Of a stretch of DNA of 64,000 nt, positions 17,736 to 26,911 are shown piece by piece (the first letter of the stretch is position 1; each line of letters begins with the position of its first letter). The translations under genes and the position numbers were made by a program. Location: the NCBI RefSeq assembly GCF_900258035.1, contig NZ_OGTP01000004.1, positions 300,107 through 364,106 on the forward strand, read 5' to 3'. Source of the stretch: Caballeronia novacaledonica. GTDB taxonomy: Bacteria; Pseudomonadota; Gammaproteobacteria; Burkholderiales; Burkholderiaceae. Under the pieces are notes generated by a model. The model ran no database searches. It saw only the letters and a program-made list of their open reading frames with translations, and was not told the DNA's origin.

Positions 17736-17750
17736 TAATGTCGACAAAAA
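17736..17750. promoter_or_regulatory. Operator candidate upstream of the GntR gene
   Basis: TAATGTCGACAAAAA holds the near-palindrome ATGTCGACAA (17738-17747), about 60 bases before the GntR start codon. The neighbouring MFS gene is transcribed toward it, so the only promoter it can sensibly control is that of the regulator. Confidence 0.55.
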
Positions 17751-17797
17751 TCTCGTCTAATTCCGGTTGGCGTACTCTCCGCCCGCGAGTGCGATAG

Positions 17798-19144
17798 CTA
17801 GGCCGATGTTACGCCTTCGGTTTCCGACAAGCGATCGTCCGTCGCGATTGGTGCAAGGTTTTCTTCAGCCGCAACGATACGCAAAACATCGCGATCATAG
17901 CTTTGCATCGCAACTACGAAGAACAGGGCCGCCAGAAGGCTGCACAGCGGCGTGAGCGCCAGTGCGTGCTGCAAACCCCATCGATCGGACAACACCCCTG
18001 CGAGAAACGGTCCGACCGCCAGTCCGAACATGTTCTGAAATAGCGACATAACTGCTGCGCCGGTCGAGCGCATGCCGGGATGGACGACGTCCATTGCGAC
18101 GCCCGCCACGATACCGACCGTACAGTTCATGAAGAAAGCGCCGATCACGATCAGGATGAATTGCGCACCGCCGATAAAGGAACCGCCGAACGCCACGATG
18201 AAAATCGCGCAGGTTGTCACGCACAACATCGACAAAGCAGGCAGCTTGTTGCGTGGCGTGCGTTGCGTGAGACGCCCGACCGTGATGCCCCAGAAAGTGC
18301 AACTCAGCGCGCTGACCAGCACGACGCCGGCGGCCGCTTTTGCCGCTGCTTCGACGTTCATGCCGTGATAGCGATTCAGATAACTGGGAAGCCACGCCCA
18401 CAGCGCGGAGATGGTAATTAATTGCGCGGCCGCGCCTGCACAAACGAACAGCAAGGTGCGCGTGCGCAGCATGGTCTTGAAGATATGCGCGAGCATGCCA
18501 CCGGTTCGCGGCTTCTCGAATATCAACGTGACCGTATTGTAGTCACGTACGCGCAGATAGATCAGCGCGAGCAACAACCCGGGTACGCCGACTACGCCGA
18601 ATGCAGCTTTCCAGCCCCAGTGCGCCGCGATCATGCCGCCGGGAAACACGCCTAGAACGGAGCCGAGCGTCGGTGCGGCAAAAAACACGCCGAGCGCCGC
18701 GCTGCGCAGCCGCTGCGGGAACAGCGTCGCAATGAGTGCCGCGCCCACCGAGCCATAACCCGTTTCCCCGAGTCCCACGACTGCGCGCGCCGCGAACAAC
18801 TGACCGTAGTTGCCGGTGAACATGCACGAAATCGTCGCGAGGCTCCACGCTATCGCCATCGCAACAATGCTTTTCACCCGGCCAGTGCGATCCGCTATCA
18901 GCGCAACCGGAATGCCGCCGGCCGCGACCACCACCGAAACGATCGACACCAGCGAACCGAGTTGCTTGTCGCTGAGGTTCCATTCGCTCTTGATATGCGG
19001 AAAGAGCGAGACGATTACTTGCCGGTCGATGAAGTCGAACAACATGAGCGCGAAAGTCATGGCGAACGCGAACCACGCTTCGCGGCGGCCCGTCACGTAG
19101 CGATCGCGATGGATGGCCGATTGAAGATCGGGACTCAAGTGCAT
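17798..19144 (-). CDS. MFS transporter
   Basis: A 448-residue major facilitator with 12 spans, the loop motif IADRTGRVKS and FIDRQVIVSLFPHIKSEWNLS, which it shares in pattern with the other MFS gene of this block at 15353. The two are paralogous anion-symporter-type carriers. The ATG at 19144 follows TAGGAGACA; a longer frame to 19204 adds an atypical polar tail. It is divergent from the thiolase gene. Both promoters share a gap containing a TGTCGAC half-site. Confidence 0.9.
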   Translation of the reverse strand: MHLSPDLQSAIHRDRYVTGRREAWFAFAMTFALMLFDFIDRQVIVSLFPHIKSEWNLSDKQLGSLVSIVSVVVAAGGIPVALIADRTGRVKSIVAMAIAWSLATISCMFTGNYGQLFAARAVVGLGETGYGSVGAALIATLFPQRLRSAALGVFFAAPTLGSVLGVFPGGMIAAHWGWKAAFGVVGVPGLLLALIYLRVRDYNTVTLIFEKPRTGGMLAHIFKTMLRTRTLLFVCAGAAAQLITISALWAWLPSYLNRYHGMNVEAAAKAAAGVVLVSALSCTFWGITVGRLTQRTPRNKLPALSMLCVTTCAIFIVAFGGSFIGGAQFILIVIGAFFMNCTVGIVAGVAMDVVHPGMRSTGAAVMSLFQNMFGLAVGPFLAGVLSDRWGLQHALALTPLCSLLAALFFVVAMQSYDRDVLRIVAAEENLAPIATDDRLSETEGVTSA

Positions 19145-19253
19145 GCGTCGTTGTCTCCTAGAATACGCGTCGGTGCCGACGCTGAATCCGAATCTAACGC
19201 GCATCGAATCCGGTCACTTCGCGAGTCGCGCCAGACACTTCACATTTGATGCC

Positions 19254-19263
19254 ATGTCGACTC
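19254..19263. promoter_or_regulatory. Partial GntR-type site in MFS/thiolase divergent promoter
   Basis: ATGTCGACTC matches the ATGTCGAC part of the palindrome seen elsewhere in the block but lacks the final AT. It lies 110 bases upstream of the MFS start and 126 bases upstream of the thiolase start. It is a weak candidate on its own. Confidence 0.35.
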
Positions 19264-19388
19264 CGTTCAGCGTTAACCCGCGCTGTCAGGAAATGTTTAG
19301 TGGATGACCCCATCGGTCAAGTCGAAAACAAGGCACGACTCTAGACTGGCTTCACCGAGTGACTGTTTTTAGTTCGATGAGGCAGGTC

Positions 19389-20576
19389 ATGCTGAGCAGA
19401 CGTGAAGTAGTGGTATTGAGCGCGGTGCGCTCCGCAATCGGAACCTTCGGTGGTGCGCTGGCCGGGTTTGACCCGGTGGATCTCGCAGGAAGGGTCATGA
19501 CGGAAGCGATCTCGCGTTCAGGCGTGGATCCGCAGGCGATCGAGCACGTGATCGTCGGCAACACGATCCCGACTGACGGCCGCTTTGCCTACGTGGCCCG
19601 CGCCGCTGCAGTTCAGGCCGGATTGCCTATGCGAAGCGCGGCAATGTCCGTGAATCGACTGTGTGCGTCGGGGTTGCAGTCCATTTTGACGACCGCCCAG
19701 AACATCAGGCTGGGCGATTGCGAGTATGGCGTGGGCGGAGGTGTGGAGGTGATGAGCCGCAGCGGGCATCTGCTTGCATCGTTGCGTAACGGCGTGCGTA
19801 TGGGCGATGCGAAACTCATCGACATGATGCTTGCAACGCTGACCGATCCGTTTGGTGCGGGACATATGGGCGTGACTGCGGAGAATCTCGTCTGCAAGTG
19901 GAATATCACCCGCGACGAGCAAGATGCGTTCGCGGTGGAGTCGCATCGGCGGGCGGCGCAGGCGATTGCGGAAGGGCGCTTCGCATCGCAGATCGTGCCG
20001 ATCGTCACGCAGAAGCGTACCGGCGAAGTGGTTTTCGATACCGACGAACATGTGAAGCCTGAAACGACGATGGAGTCGCTCGCGAAGCTCGCGCCTGCCT
20101 TCAAAAAGGACGGCTCGGTCACGGCCGGCAGCGCGTCGGGCCTCAACGATGGTGCGGCCTTTCTAGTGCTGGCCGATGGCGCTGTCGCAAGGTCGGCGGG
20201 GCATGTGCCGATGGCGCGGCTCGTGTCGTATGCGGTCGTGGGCGTGTCGAACGAAATCATGGGTGAAGGACCGATTCCCGCGACGAAACAAGCGCTGAAA
20301 AAAGCGAGTTTGTCGCTCGGTCAGATGGATGTGATCGAAAGCAACGAAGCATTCGCTGCACAGGCGATAGCCGTGACGCGCGGCCTCGAACTCGATCCGC
20401 AAAAGACTAACCCGAACGGCGGTGCGCTCGCGCTAGGGCATCCTATCGGCTGTTCTGGCGCGGTTCTCGTCACCAAAGCAATTTATGAGCTGCAGCGTAT
20501 CGCAGGCCGATACGCGCTCGTGACGATGTGCGTAGGCGGCGGGCAAGGGGTCGCGGCGATATTCGAACGCTTGTAG
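19389..20576 (+). CDS. Thiolase (acetyl-CoA C-acyltransferase)
   Basis: This 395-residue enzyme has the full thiolase active site: nucleophilic Cys92 in NRLCASG, the NEAFAAQ loop, the catalytic His in GHPIGCSGA and the second Cys in CVGGGQG. It makes or cleaves acetoacetyl-CoA or longer beta-ketoacyl-CoA. With the BKACE in the same block, which releases acetoacetate, it plausibly completes conversion to acetyl-CoA, though no CoA-transferase is seen. ATG at 19389 follows GAGGCAGG; an ATG at 19377 and a GTG at 19359 are other options. Confidence 0.93.
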   Translation: MLSRREVVVLSAVRSAIGTFGGALAGFDPVDLAGRVMTEAISRSGVDPQAIEHVIVGNTIPTDGRFAYVARAAAVQAGLPMRSAAMSVNRLCASGLQSILTTAQNIRLGDCEYGVGGGVEVMSRSGHLLASLRNGVRMGDAKLIDMMLATLTDPFGAGHMGVTAENLVCKWNITRDEQDAFAVESHRRAAQAIAEGRFASQIVPIVTQKRTGEVVFDTDEHVKPETTMESLAKLAPAFKKDGSVTAGSASGLNDGAAFLVLADGAVARSAGHVPMARLVSYAVVGVSNEIMGEGPIPATKQALKKASLSLGQMDVIESNEAFAAQAIAVTRGLELDPQKTNPNGGALALGHPIGCSGAVLVTKAIYELQRIAGRYALVTMCVGGGQGVAAIFERL

Positions 20577-20786
20577 GCCCAGGGTTTATCTCGGGTCGTT
20601 TTCGAATGATGGTCGTCTTGATGACGCACTGATAGTCGCGATTCTCCGTCATTTGTCCCCGCATGGAGCATCGCGGTTACGCAGTCGGATCATCCTATCG
20701 ATAGAAAAATTCGGTATGCAAATAAAAAATATCGAGTCAGGGAGGTTTGCCTTCAATAAAGCCGATGCGAACCAAACGGAGACGAA

Positions 20787-21908
20787 ATGAGGAGTGCACG
20801 ATTTGCGATTTTTGTGCTTGCGCCGCTGGCCTGCGCGCCGGCATTCGCGCAGAGCTCGGTCACGCTGTATGGGATCGTCGATACGGGCGTCGAATACCTG
20901 ACGCACGCCACACCAAGCGGCGGCGCGGTCGCACGTATGCCGGTGATCGGCGGCGGGGATGTTCCTTCGCGCTGGGGTTTCAAGGGATCGGAAGATCTCG
21001 GCGGCGGGCTCAAGGCAATTTTTACGCTGGAGAACGGCTTTTCCGTCTCTAACGGCGCCTTCCAGCAGGCGAGCCGGCTCTTCGGGCGTCAGGCTTATGT
21101 CGGTCTGAAGAACGATTGGGGACAGCTCACTTTTGGCCGCCAATACAGCATGATGACCTGGGCGATGATCGATGCGAATATCGTAGGCGCGGCAGGGATC
21201 GGCAGCCTGGGATCGCTCGACAGCGCGCTGCTCGCGGATCGCTTCGATAACGCCGTCTCCTATACGGGCACGTTTTATGGTTTTACCTTGGGCGCGACCT
21301 ATTCGTTCGGGCGCGATTCCTCCACGACCGTGAGTTGCGGAGGGCAGGTCGCAGGCGACGCGGTCGCATGCCGCGGTCTGTCCGCAATGATCAAGTACGA
21401 CGCGAGCAACTGGGGTGTTGCAACCTCATACGAAGAATTGCGTGGCGGACCAGGCTCCGCGTCCAATGCCGTGGTGCCGGGCGCGCCGGGCGTCGCGTTC
21501 ACCAATTCCGGCGACACGGACCGCCGCTATCAGGTGAATGGCCATCTCGCCCTCGGGCCGGTGCGCCTTGGTGCGGGCTGGATTCATCGCCTGCTGCATG
21601 GCGACGTGCGATCGGTCAAGACGGATATCGAATGGCTTGGTGCATCGGCGTTGTACGGCGTGTGGCAGTTCGATGCGCAGGTTTCCCATATCGGCAACGC
21701 CACAGACCAAGCAGACGGCACGCTCGCCGTGCTCCGCGCCAATTACTACCTGAGCAAACGTACGTCCGTGTACGGCGTCGCGGGTTATATGAAGAACCAC
21801 GGCAGGAACGCGATCTACTCCGTATCGGCGGGCACGGCTGTCCCGGCTGCCCCGTTTGGCGGATCGAATCAAATGGGCTTCGAACTCGGCATTCGTCAGA
21901 CATTCTGA
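20787..21908 (+). CDS. Gram-negative porin (OmpC-like, Burkholderiaceae type)
   Basis: A 373-residue outer-membrane protein. A signal peptide ends at ...CAPAFA before QSSVTLYGIVDTGVEYLTHA, the classic first strand of beta-proteobacterial porins. Later strands include SRWGFKGSEDLGGGLKAIFTLE and RQAYVGLKNDWGQLTFGRQ, and it ends in phenylalanine after a terminal beta strand (GFELGIRQTF), as BAM substrates do. It likely admits the substrate of this catabolic block. The start ATG follows ACGGAGACGAA. A 210-base gap separates it from the thiolase. Confidence 0.94.
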   Translation: MRSARFAIFVLAPLACAPAFAQSSVTLYGIVDTGVEYLTHATPSGGAVARMPVIGGGDVPSRWGFKGSEDLGGGLKAIFTLENGFSVSNGAFQQASRLFGRQAYVGLKNDWGQLTFGRQYSMMTWAMIDANIVGAAGIGSLGSLDSALLADRFDNAVSYTGTFYGFTLGATYSFGRDSSTTVSCGGQVAGDAVACRGLSAMIKYDASNWGVATSYEELRGGPGSASNAVVPGAPGVAFTNSGDTDRRYQVNGHLALGPVRLGAGWIHRLLHGDVRSVKTDIEWLGASALYGVWQFDAQVSHIGNATDQADGTLAVLRANYYLSKRTSVYGVAGYMKNHGRNAIYSVSAGTAVPAAPFGGSNQMGFELGIRQTF

Positions 21909-21952
21909 TCGCGGCCACAAAATACCGCCGAGGCAGAAGGCTCATCGATATA

Positions 21953-21968
21953 TTAATGTCGGCATAAA
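21953..21968. promoter_or_regulatory. Operator candidate upstream of quinone oxidoreductase
   Basis: TTAATGTCGGCATAAA matches the ATGTCGACAT palindrome of this block with one change (A to G) in the core at 21956-21965. It is AT-flanked like the others and lies about 80 bases before the start at 22045. Confidence 0.5.
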
Positions 21969-22044
21969 ACAATATTAACGTTATGTTTCATGAGAGGACG
22001 CTCGCGGCGCGACCCGTCCGCTTCATCATCAAGGACTCTTCAAC

Positions 22045-23016
22045 ATGGCAAAAGCAATTCGCTTCAGTGAAACCGGCGGCCCCGACGTGCTGCGTCTGGA
22101 AAGCGTTCAAGTAGGTGAACCCGGCCTTGGCGAAGCGCGCGTGCGGCATACGTACGTTGCGGTCAATTTCATCGACATCTATTTCCGTACCGGACAATAT
22201 CCGCTGTCGCTGCCGAATGGTCTCGGTTCCGATGCCGTAGGCGTGGTCGAAGCCGTCGGCGAGGGCGTGGGCGATATCAAGGTGGGCGACCGCGTCGGCT
22301 ATTTGCTCGGACCGCAGGGCGCGTATTCCGATGTGCGCGTGATGCCTGCCGACGTGCTGATTCCGCTGCCCGATGGCGTCAGCGACAAGACGGCTGCGAC
22401 ACTCATCATGAAGGGCATGACGGCGCAATATCTGTTTCGTCAGGTCTATCCGCTCAAGGGACACGAGACGATTCTTTATCACGCGGCGGCGGGCGGTGTT
22501 GGTCTGATCGCATGTCAGTGGGCGCGCGCGCTGGGCGTCACCATGATCGGCACCGTCAGCACCGACGAGAAGGCCGAGATCGCCATGGCGAACGGCTGCA
22601 TGCATACCATCGTGACGTCGCGCGAAAATATCGCGGAGCGGGTGCGCGAACTGACGGATGGGAAGGGCGTGGATGTGGTGTTCGATTCGGTCGGCAAGGA
22701 CACATTGGACGCCTCGATCGACAGTCTTCGGGTGCGTGGCACGCTCGTAAGCAACGGAACGTCGTCGGGTCCCGTACAGATCGATACGCGCGTGCTGGCG
22801 CGCAAAGGTTCGCTGTGGGTGACGCGCCCAGCGATGATCCATTACGCGACGCCGCGTTCGCACATGCTGTCGATGGCGCGTGAGCTGTTCGATCTCGTGC
22901 TTGCCGGAAAGATCAAGAGCGAACCGGGTCAGATGTTCGCACTCGCCGAAGCCGCCGACGCGCATCGCGCGCTCGAAGCGCGCAAGACGGTGGGTTCCAC
23001 GGTTCTCGTACCGTGA
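22045..23016 (+). CDS. Zinc-independent quinone oxidoreductase (MDR superfamily)
   Basis: A 323-residue NADPH:quinone-reductase-type enzyme. It has the GroES-like N-domain (VRHTYVAVNFIDIYFRTGQYP), which lacks zinc-binding cysteines, and the Rossmann motif AAAGGVGLIACQWARALG. It could reduce a quinone or an enoyl/unsaturated intermediate. Start ATG follows CAAGGACTC. It converges with the AraC gene two bases beyond its stop. Its promoter carries a GntR-type palindrome, which ties it to the BKACE/dioxygenase block. Confidence 0.92.
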   Translation: MAKAIRFSETGGPDVLRLESVQVGEPGLGEARVRHTYVAVNFIDIYFRTGQYPLSLPNGLGSDAVGVVEAVGEGVGDIKVGDRVGYLLGPQGAYSDVRVMPADVLIPLPDGVSDKTAATLIMKGMTAQYLFRQVYPLKGHETILYHAAAGGVGLIACQWARALGVTMIGTVSTDEKAEIAMANGCMHTIVTSRENIAERVRELTDGKGVDVVFDSVGKDTLDASIDSLRVRGTLVSNGTSSGPVQIDTRVLARKGSLWVTRPAMIHYATPRSHMLSMARELFDLVLAGKIKSEPGQMFALAEAADAHRALEARKTVGSTVLVP

Positions 23017-23018
23017 TA

Positions 23019-24032
23019 TCAGTGTCGACGCACGGCGCGACGCCGTGCGCGACTTTCCTTCGCGCTGCATCCGAATTGCGAGTGATACCAGCGCGAAAAC
23101 GCGCTCGGTGACGCAAAGCCGAGCAGCGCCGACACCTCCGTCAAAGGACGATCACCTTCGATCACATGCCGCGTCGTCAGTTCGCGGCGCACGTCGTTCA
23201 GAATGGTCGAGAAGCTGTGGCCTTGATCGGCGAGCCGCCGTTGCACCGTGCGGCACACCATGCCCATATGCTCGGCGACTTGCTCGATGCTGCATCGTCC
23301 ACTCGGCAGCAGTTGCAAAATGGTCCGCTGCACGGCTTCGAGCGTGGTCGCGTGCGAACGGATCGATGCGTCGACCAGTTGTTGCGCGTAGCGCGCCATT
23401 GCGACGTCGGCCAATGGATTGCGTGCATCCAGATCGGCCTTCGAAAAAATGATCGCATTGAAATCACATTCGAATTCGACACAAGGCCCGAAAAAGCGCA
23501 GATGTGTGCGTGCATCGCGCGGCGCAGTATGTTCGAAGCACACTCGCCGCGGACGCCAGTCGTCGCGGATGAGTTGGCGAATCAGGCGCACCATCACGCC
23601 GAGCGCGAGTTCGATACGCTGACGTGTCGATTGATGCGCATTGCCCGCCCTGACGGATTCGCGAACGATGACGAGCCCGTCGCATTCTTCGATTGTCAAC
23701 GAGAGTGCATCGTTGAGAACCGGTTGATAGCGCATCAACATGCCAAGCGAATCGCGCAGCGTCGGTTGATCCCGCACGAGCAGACCCACTGCACCTAGGT
23801 TGGACAACCAGCGCGTTTCGGCCATGCGCAAGCCAAAGCTCTCGTTTCCGGATAACGTCGCGGAGGCCTGGAGCAATTGACCGACACGTTCGACAGGAAT
23901 CAAGACATCGGGATCGTCGAGCACGGAGGGTCTGAGTGCGGCATCGAGCAGCATGCGCACGGGGTCGAGTGCCGAAGCACGTGCCACCTCACGGTAGTTG
24001 GTTAGGCAAGCGGCGCGAACGAGGGATGACAT
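23019..24032 (-). CDS. AraC-family regulator with arabinose-binding-like N-domain (OruR/ArgR type)
   Basis: A 337-residue regulator: an N-terminal Arabinose_bd-type sensor domain (about residues 20-205) followed by two AraC helix-turn-helix units, SIEQVAEHMGMVCRTVQRRL and LTEVSALLGFASPSAFSRWY. Start at MSSLVRAACL (24032) matches the family length; a longer frame to 24128 would cross the divergent promoter. It is divergent from the RBBP9-like hydrolase (118-base gap) and convergent with the oxidoreductase. Its targets cannot be read from the sequence. Confidence 0.88.
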   Translation of the reverse strand: MSSLVRAACLTNYREVARASALDPVRMLLDAALRPSVLDDPDVLIPVERVGQLLQASATLSGNESFGLRMAETRWLSNLGAVGLLVRDQPTLRDSLGMLMRYQPVLNDALSLTIEECDGLVIVRESVRAGNAHQSTRQRIELALGVMVRLIRQLIRDDWRPRRVCFEHTAPRDARTHLRFFGPCVEFECDFNAIIFSKADLDARNPLADVAMARYAQQLVDASIRSHATTLEAVQRTILQLLPSGRCSIEQVAEHMGMVCRTVQRRLADQGHSFSTILNDVRRELTTRHVIEGDRPLTEVSALLGFASPSAFSRWYHSQFGCSAKESRARRRAVRRH

Positions 24033-24150
24033 GTTGAAAGTAAAATCGTTGTCGTTAGTGGATAACGCCGTGACGTTCATCGTCAAGCGCGCCAAGCCCG
24101 GCTCGCTCACACTGAGCGTGCATTTCAATCCCTATTTGCCGACTCAGGAC

Positions 24151-24708
24151 ATGACAGAATCGATTACCGTGCTTATCGTTCCAGGTCTGCGGGACCACGT
24201 TGCGGACCATTGGCAAACCCTCCTTGCGGCGAAGCTGCCGCGGGTTCATACCGTCGAGCCGCTCGAACACAACAAGCTCGGTTGCACCGCGCGCGTGGTG
24301 GCGATCGCGCGCGCAATCCAGTCGATCGACGGTCCGGTGATCGTCGTCGCGCACAGCGCGGGCGTGATGATGCTCGCGCATTGGGTTAGTCGTCACGATT
24401 CGTCGATGATTCGCGGCGCCTTGCTCGCGGCGCCCGCCGATCTGGAAACACCGATGCCCGCGGGTTATCCGACCATCGACGCATTGAGCGAGCATGGATG
24501 GCTGCCGATCCCGCGTGCAATCCTGCCGTTCCCGAGTATCGTCGCGGCGAGCAGTAACGATCCGCTCACGCGCATCGAGCGCGCGCGCGATTTCGCGCAG
24601 GCATGGGGAAGCCGCTTCCTCGAACTGGGCGCGGCAGGGCACCTGAATCCTGCGTCCGGACATGGTGAATGGCCTCGTGCGGAAGAACTGTTGAGCGAAC
24701 TGCGGTAG
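24151..24708 (+). CDS. RBBP9/YdeN-family serine hydrolase
   Basis: This 185-residue alpha/beta hydrolase starts with the family strand VLIVPGLRDHVADHWQTLL. It has its nucleophile in AHSAGVMM, GALLAAPAD after it, and the catalytic His in GAAGHLNPASGHGEWP. That is the size and order of RBBP9-type (DUF1234) hydrolases, whose substrates are largely unknown. Frames opening further upstream lack a better ribosome-binding site than the ATG at 24151. It is convergent with the TauD-type dioxygenase. Confidence 0.88.
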   Translation: MTESITVLIVPGLRDHVADHWQTLLAAKLPRVHTVEPLEHNKLGCTARVVAIARAIQSIDGPVIVVAHSAGVMMLAHWVSRHDSSMIRGALLAAPADLETPMPAGYPTIDALSEHGWLPIPRAILPFPSIVAASSNDPLTRIERARDFAQAWGSRFLELGAAGHLNPASGHGEWPRAEELLSELR

Positions 24709-24755
24709 GCGATCGACACGGCTCTTGAAGCGTGTCGTCATCCTTAATAAATAGA

Positions 24756-25601
24756 TCAGTAAGGACGGTCTCCCACGATCCCCGCGCGCTCCATCTTGCG
24801 CGGTGCAGGCCAGTAGTCCATCACCGCATAATGCTGTGTCGAGCGGTTGTCCCAGACGGCGATGCTGTTCGGCTTCCATCTGAAACGCACCTGATACTCC
24901 GGAATCAACGCCTGGCTTTGCAGATAGTTGAGCAGGAGGCTCGCGCCGGGTGTCTTGTCGAGTCCGTAGCGAACGTTGTCCGGCGTGTGATAGTTGACGA
25001 AGTGCGTGGTGAAACTACCTACATAAAGGATCTTTTCGCCGGTTTCCGGATGCGTGCGCACAACGGGATGCTCGACATCCGGATTCTGCGCCGCGAGCTT
25101 TCTGCGTTCGTCCGGTTCCATTGCCGCACCGAACGAATGTTCGATGCTGCTCTTCGCTCTTAACCCTTCGATTCGCCGCTTGACGTCGTCCGGCAATTGC
25201 CGGTAGGCCTCGACCATATTTACCCAGATCGTATCGCCGCCCGTTTCGGGACACTCTATGCAGCGCAACACAGCCCCCATCGACGGTTCCGGCCGCCACA
25301 ACCCATCGGTGTGATAGTTGTTTTCGTAGGGGTTTTTCGCTTCGGAGCGGTAGATGCGCACGAGGCCCGGATGCTCCGGATCGCTTCCCGCCACCGGATG
25401 ATCCTCGAGGTCGCCGAAGCGGCGTGCGAAGGCGACGTGTTCCGCACGCGAAATGTCCTGATCGCGGAAAAACAGCACGCGATGCTGCAACAGCACCGTC
25501 CTGACCTCCGCAAAAAGCGAGTCGTCGCGTGACACCTCGCCCAGGTCGACGCCCGACACCTCCGCGCCGATGCAGGCGGTGAGTTTTTCAATCTTCATCA
25601 T
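24756..25601 (-). CDS. TauD/TfdA-family Fe(II)/2-oxoglutarate dioxygenase
   Basis: A 281-residue non-heme iron oxygenase. The metal triad is visible as His97 and Asp99 in NYHTDGLW and His257 in DNRSTQHYAV, with the 2-oxoglutarate arginine likely in APRKMER. Family members hydroxylate sulfonates, phenoxyacids, sulfate esters and similar side chains, coupled to decarboxylation of 2-oxoglutarate. The chosen ATG at 25601 follows GGAGACACGC. A 26-base perfect palindrome lies 48 bases upstream. The neighbouring glaH gene encodes another 2-oxoglutarate oxygenase but from the CsiD family. The substrate is unassigned. Confidence 0.92.
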   Translation of the reverse strand: MMKIEKLTACIGAEVSGVDLGEVSRDDSLFAEVRTVLLQHRVLFFRDQDISRAEHVAFARRFGDLEDHPVAGSDPEHPGLVRIYRSEAKNPYENNYHTDGLWRPEPSMGAVLRCIECPETGGDTIWVNMVEAYRQLPDDVKRRIEGLRAKSSIEHSFGAAMEPDERRKLAAQNPDVEHPVVRTHPETGEKILYVGSFTTHFVNYHTPDNVRYGLDKTPGASLLLNYLQSQALIPEYQVRFRWKPNSIAVWDNRSTQHYAVMDYWPAPRKMERAGIVGDRPY

Positions 25602-25648
25602 CTTGCGTGTCTCCATCGTTCTTGGATTTACTTCAGCATAGCGTCTTT

Positions 25649-25674
25649 ATTTATTTATGTCGACATAAATAAAT
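25649..25674. promoter_or_regulatory. 26-base perfect palindrome, GntR-type operator, overlapping lhgO stop
   Basis: The segment is perfectly self-complementary over 26 bases, with ATGTCGACAT at its centre (25657-25666) and TTTATTT/AAATAAA arms. It includes the lhgO stop codon and lies about 50 bases before the dioxygenase start. This is the most extended copy of the palindrome found in the block and a strong operator candidate for the dioxygenase gene. Confidence 0.72.
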
Positions 25675-26911
25675 CTGAGTGAGGCTGTACACCGAACGCC
25701 TTCGAGAAAGCATCGACGAGATATTCGCCGATAGGTAGCGCCGAGGTCGCCGCAGGCGAGGGCGCGTTGCACACATGCAGGCTGCGTTTCGACGGACGAA
25801 TTAGGAAATCATGGATCAATGCGCCATTCGACGACACCGCCTGCGCGCGCACGCCGGCGGGATACGGTTCGAGATCGTCGATGGAGAGCTCGGGGCAATA
25901 CTTCTGGCACAGCGCGAGATAGCCGCTTTTCCAGAGCGAGTTGCGCACCTCGGACAGGCCGGACGGACCATACGTTTTGAGCATTTTCCAGAAGCCGCCG
26001 AACGTAGCCATCTCCGCCAGATCGCCGAAGTCGATATCGCGCCAGCGGTATCCTTCACGCGCCATTGCAAGCACTGCGTTCGGGCCGACAGTCACATACC
26101 CGCCGATCATGCGCGTCAGATGCACGCCGAGAAACGGCAGCGCGGGGTCCGGCACCGGATAGATCAGATGCCGCACGATATCGTTTTTCGACGCGGGCAG
26201 ACGGTAATATTCGCCGCGAAACGGTACGATGCGAAAGTCCACGTCGAGCTTGCACATGCGCGCGAACCGATCCGCCATCAGGCCCGCGCAGACGATGGCG
26301 TGCTTGGCGCGAAAACGCGCTTGCTTGGTCGTCACGGTGACGCCGTTCTCGTCTTCGCTCATGCCGATCACCTCCTGACACAGGAGCAGGGTGGCGCCGT
26401 TTTCGTGCGCCACGCTCGCCATCGCGCGGGTTACGGACGGGTAATCGGCGATTCCGCTCGATGCCACGCGCATCGCCGCTTCGCCGACAATACGCGGCTC
26501 CTCGCGCGTCAGTTCATTGCGATCGAGCCACTGCGGCCGGAGTTGGTTCTGCCTGCATCGCTCGAACAGGTCTTTGAGACGCTGCACTTCGATCGCATTG
26601 GTCGCGACGATCAGCTTGCCGCACTGCTCGAATCGAATGTCGTGGCGCCGAGAAAACGCGTAGGTCGCGGCCGCTCCACGTCGGCAGAAATCCGCCTTCA
26701 GACTGCCGGGCGCATAGTAGACGCCCGCGTGAATCACGCCGCTGTTGTGCCCTGACTGATGCACGGCGAGCGCATCTTCTTTTTCGAGCACGAGCACCTT
26801 GAGCGACGGATACCGCTCAGTCAACTGCATCGAGGTCGAGGCGCCGATGATGCCGCCGCCGATTACGATCACGTCCGCATCGGCATTTCGCAGGGAGACA
26901 TGAGCGTTCAT
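25655..26911 (-). CDS. lhgO: L-2-hydroxyglutarate oxidase
   Basis: A 418-residue FAD oxidoreductase of the DAO family with LhgO features: dinucleotide motif VIVIGGGIIGAS, HNSGVIHAGVYYAPGSLKA, FRGEYYRLP and HLIYPVPDP. LhgO oxidises L-2-hydroxyglutarate to 2-oxoglutarate and passes electrons to the quinone pool. Its start overlaps the glaH stop by four bases (ATGA), so the two are translationally coupled. Together they convert glutarate, from lysine breakdown, into 2-oxoglutarate. Confidence 0.94.
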   Translation of the reverse strand: MNAHVSLRNADADVIVIGGGIIGASTSMQLTERYPSLKVLVLEKEDALAVHQSGHNSGVIHAGVYYAPGSLKADFCRRGAAATYAFSRRHDIRFEQCGKLIVATNAIEVQRLKDLFERCRQNQLRPQWLDRNELTREEPRIVGEAAMRVASSGIADYPSVTRAMASVAHENGATLLLCQEVIGMSEDENGVTVTTKQARFRAKHAIVCAGLMADRFARMCKLDVDFRIVPFRGEYYRLPASKNDIVRHLIYPVPDPALPFLGVHLTRMIGGYVTVGPNAVLAMAREGYRWRDIDFGDLAEMATFGGFWKMLKTYGPSGLSEVRNSLWKSGYLALCQKYCPELSIDDLEPYPAGVRAQAVSSNGALIHDFLIRPSKRSLHVCNAPSPAATSALPIGEYLVDAFSKAFGVQPHSDLFMST

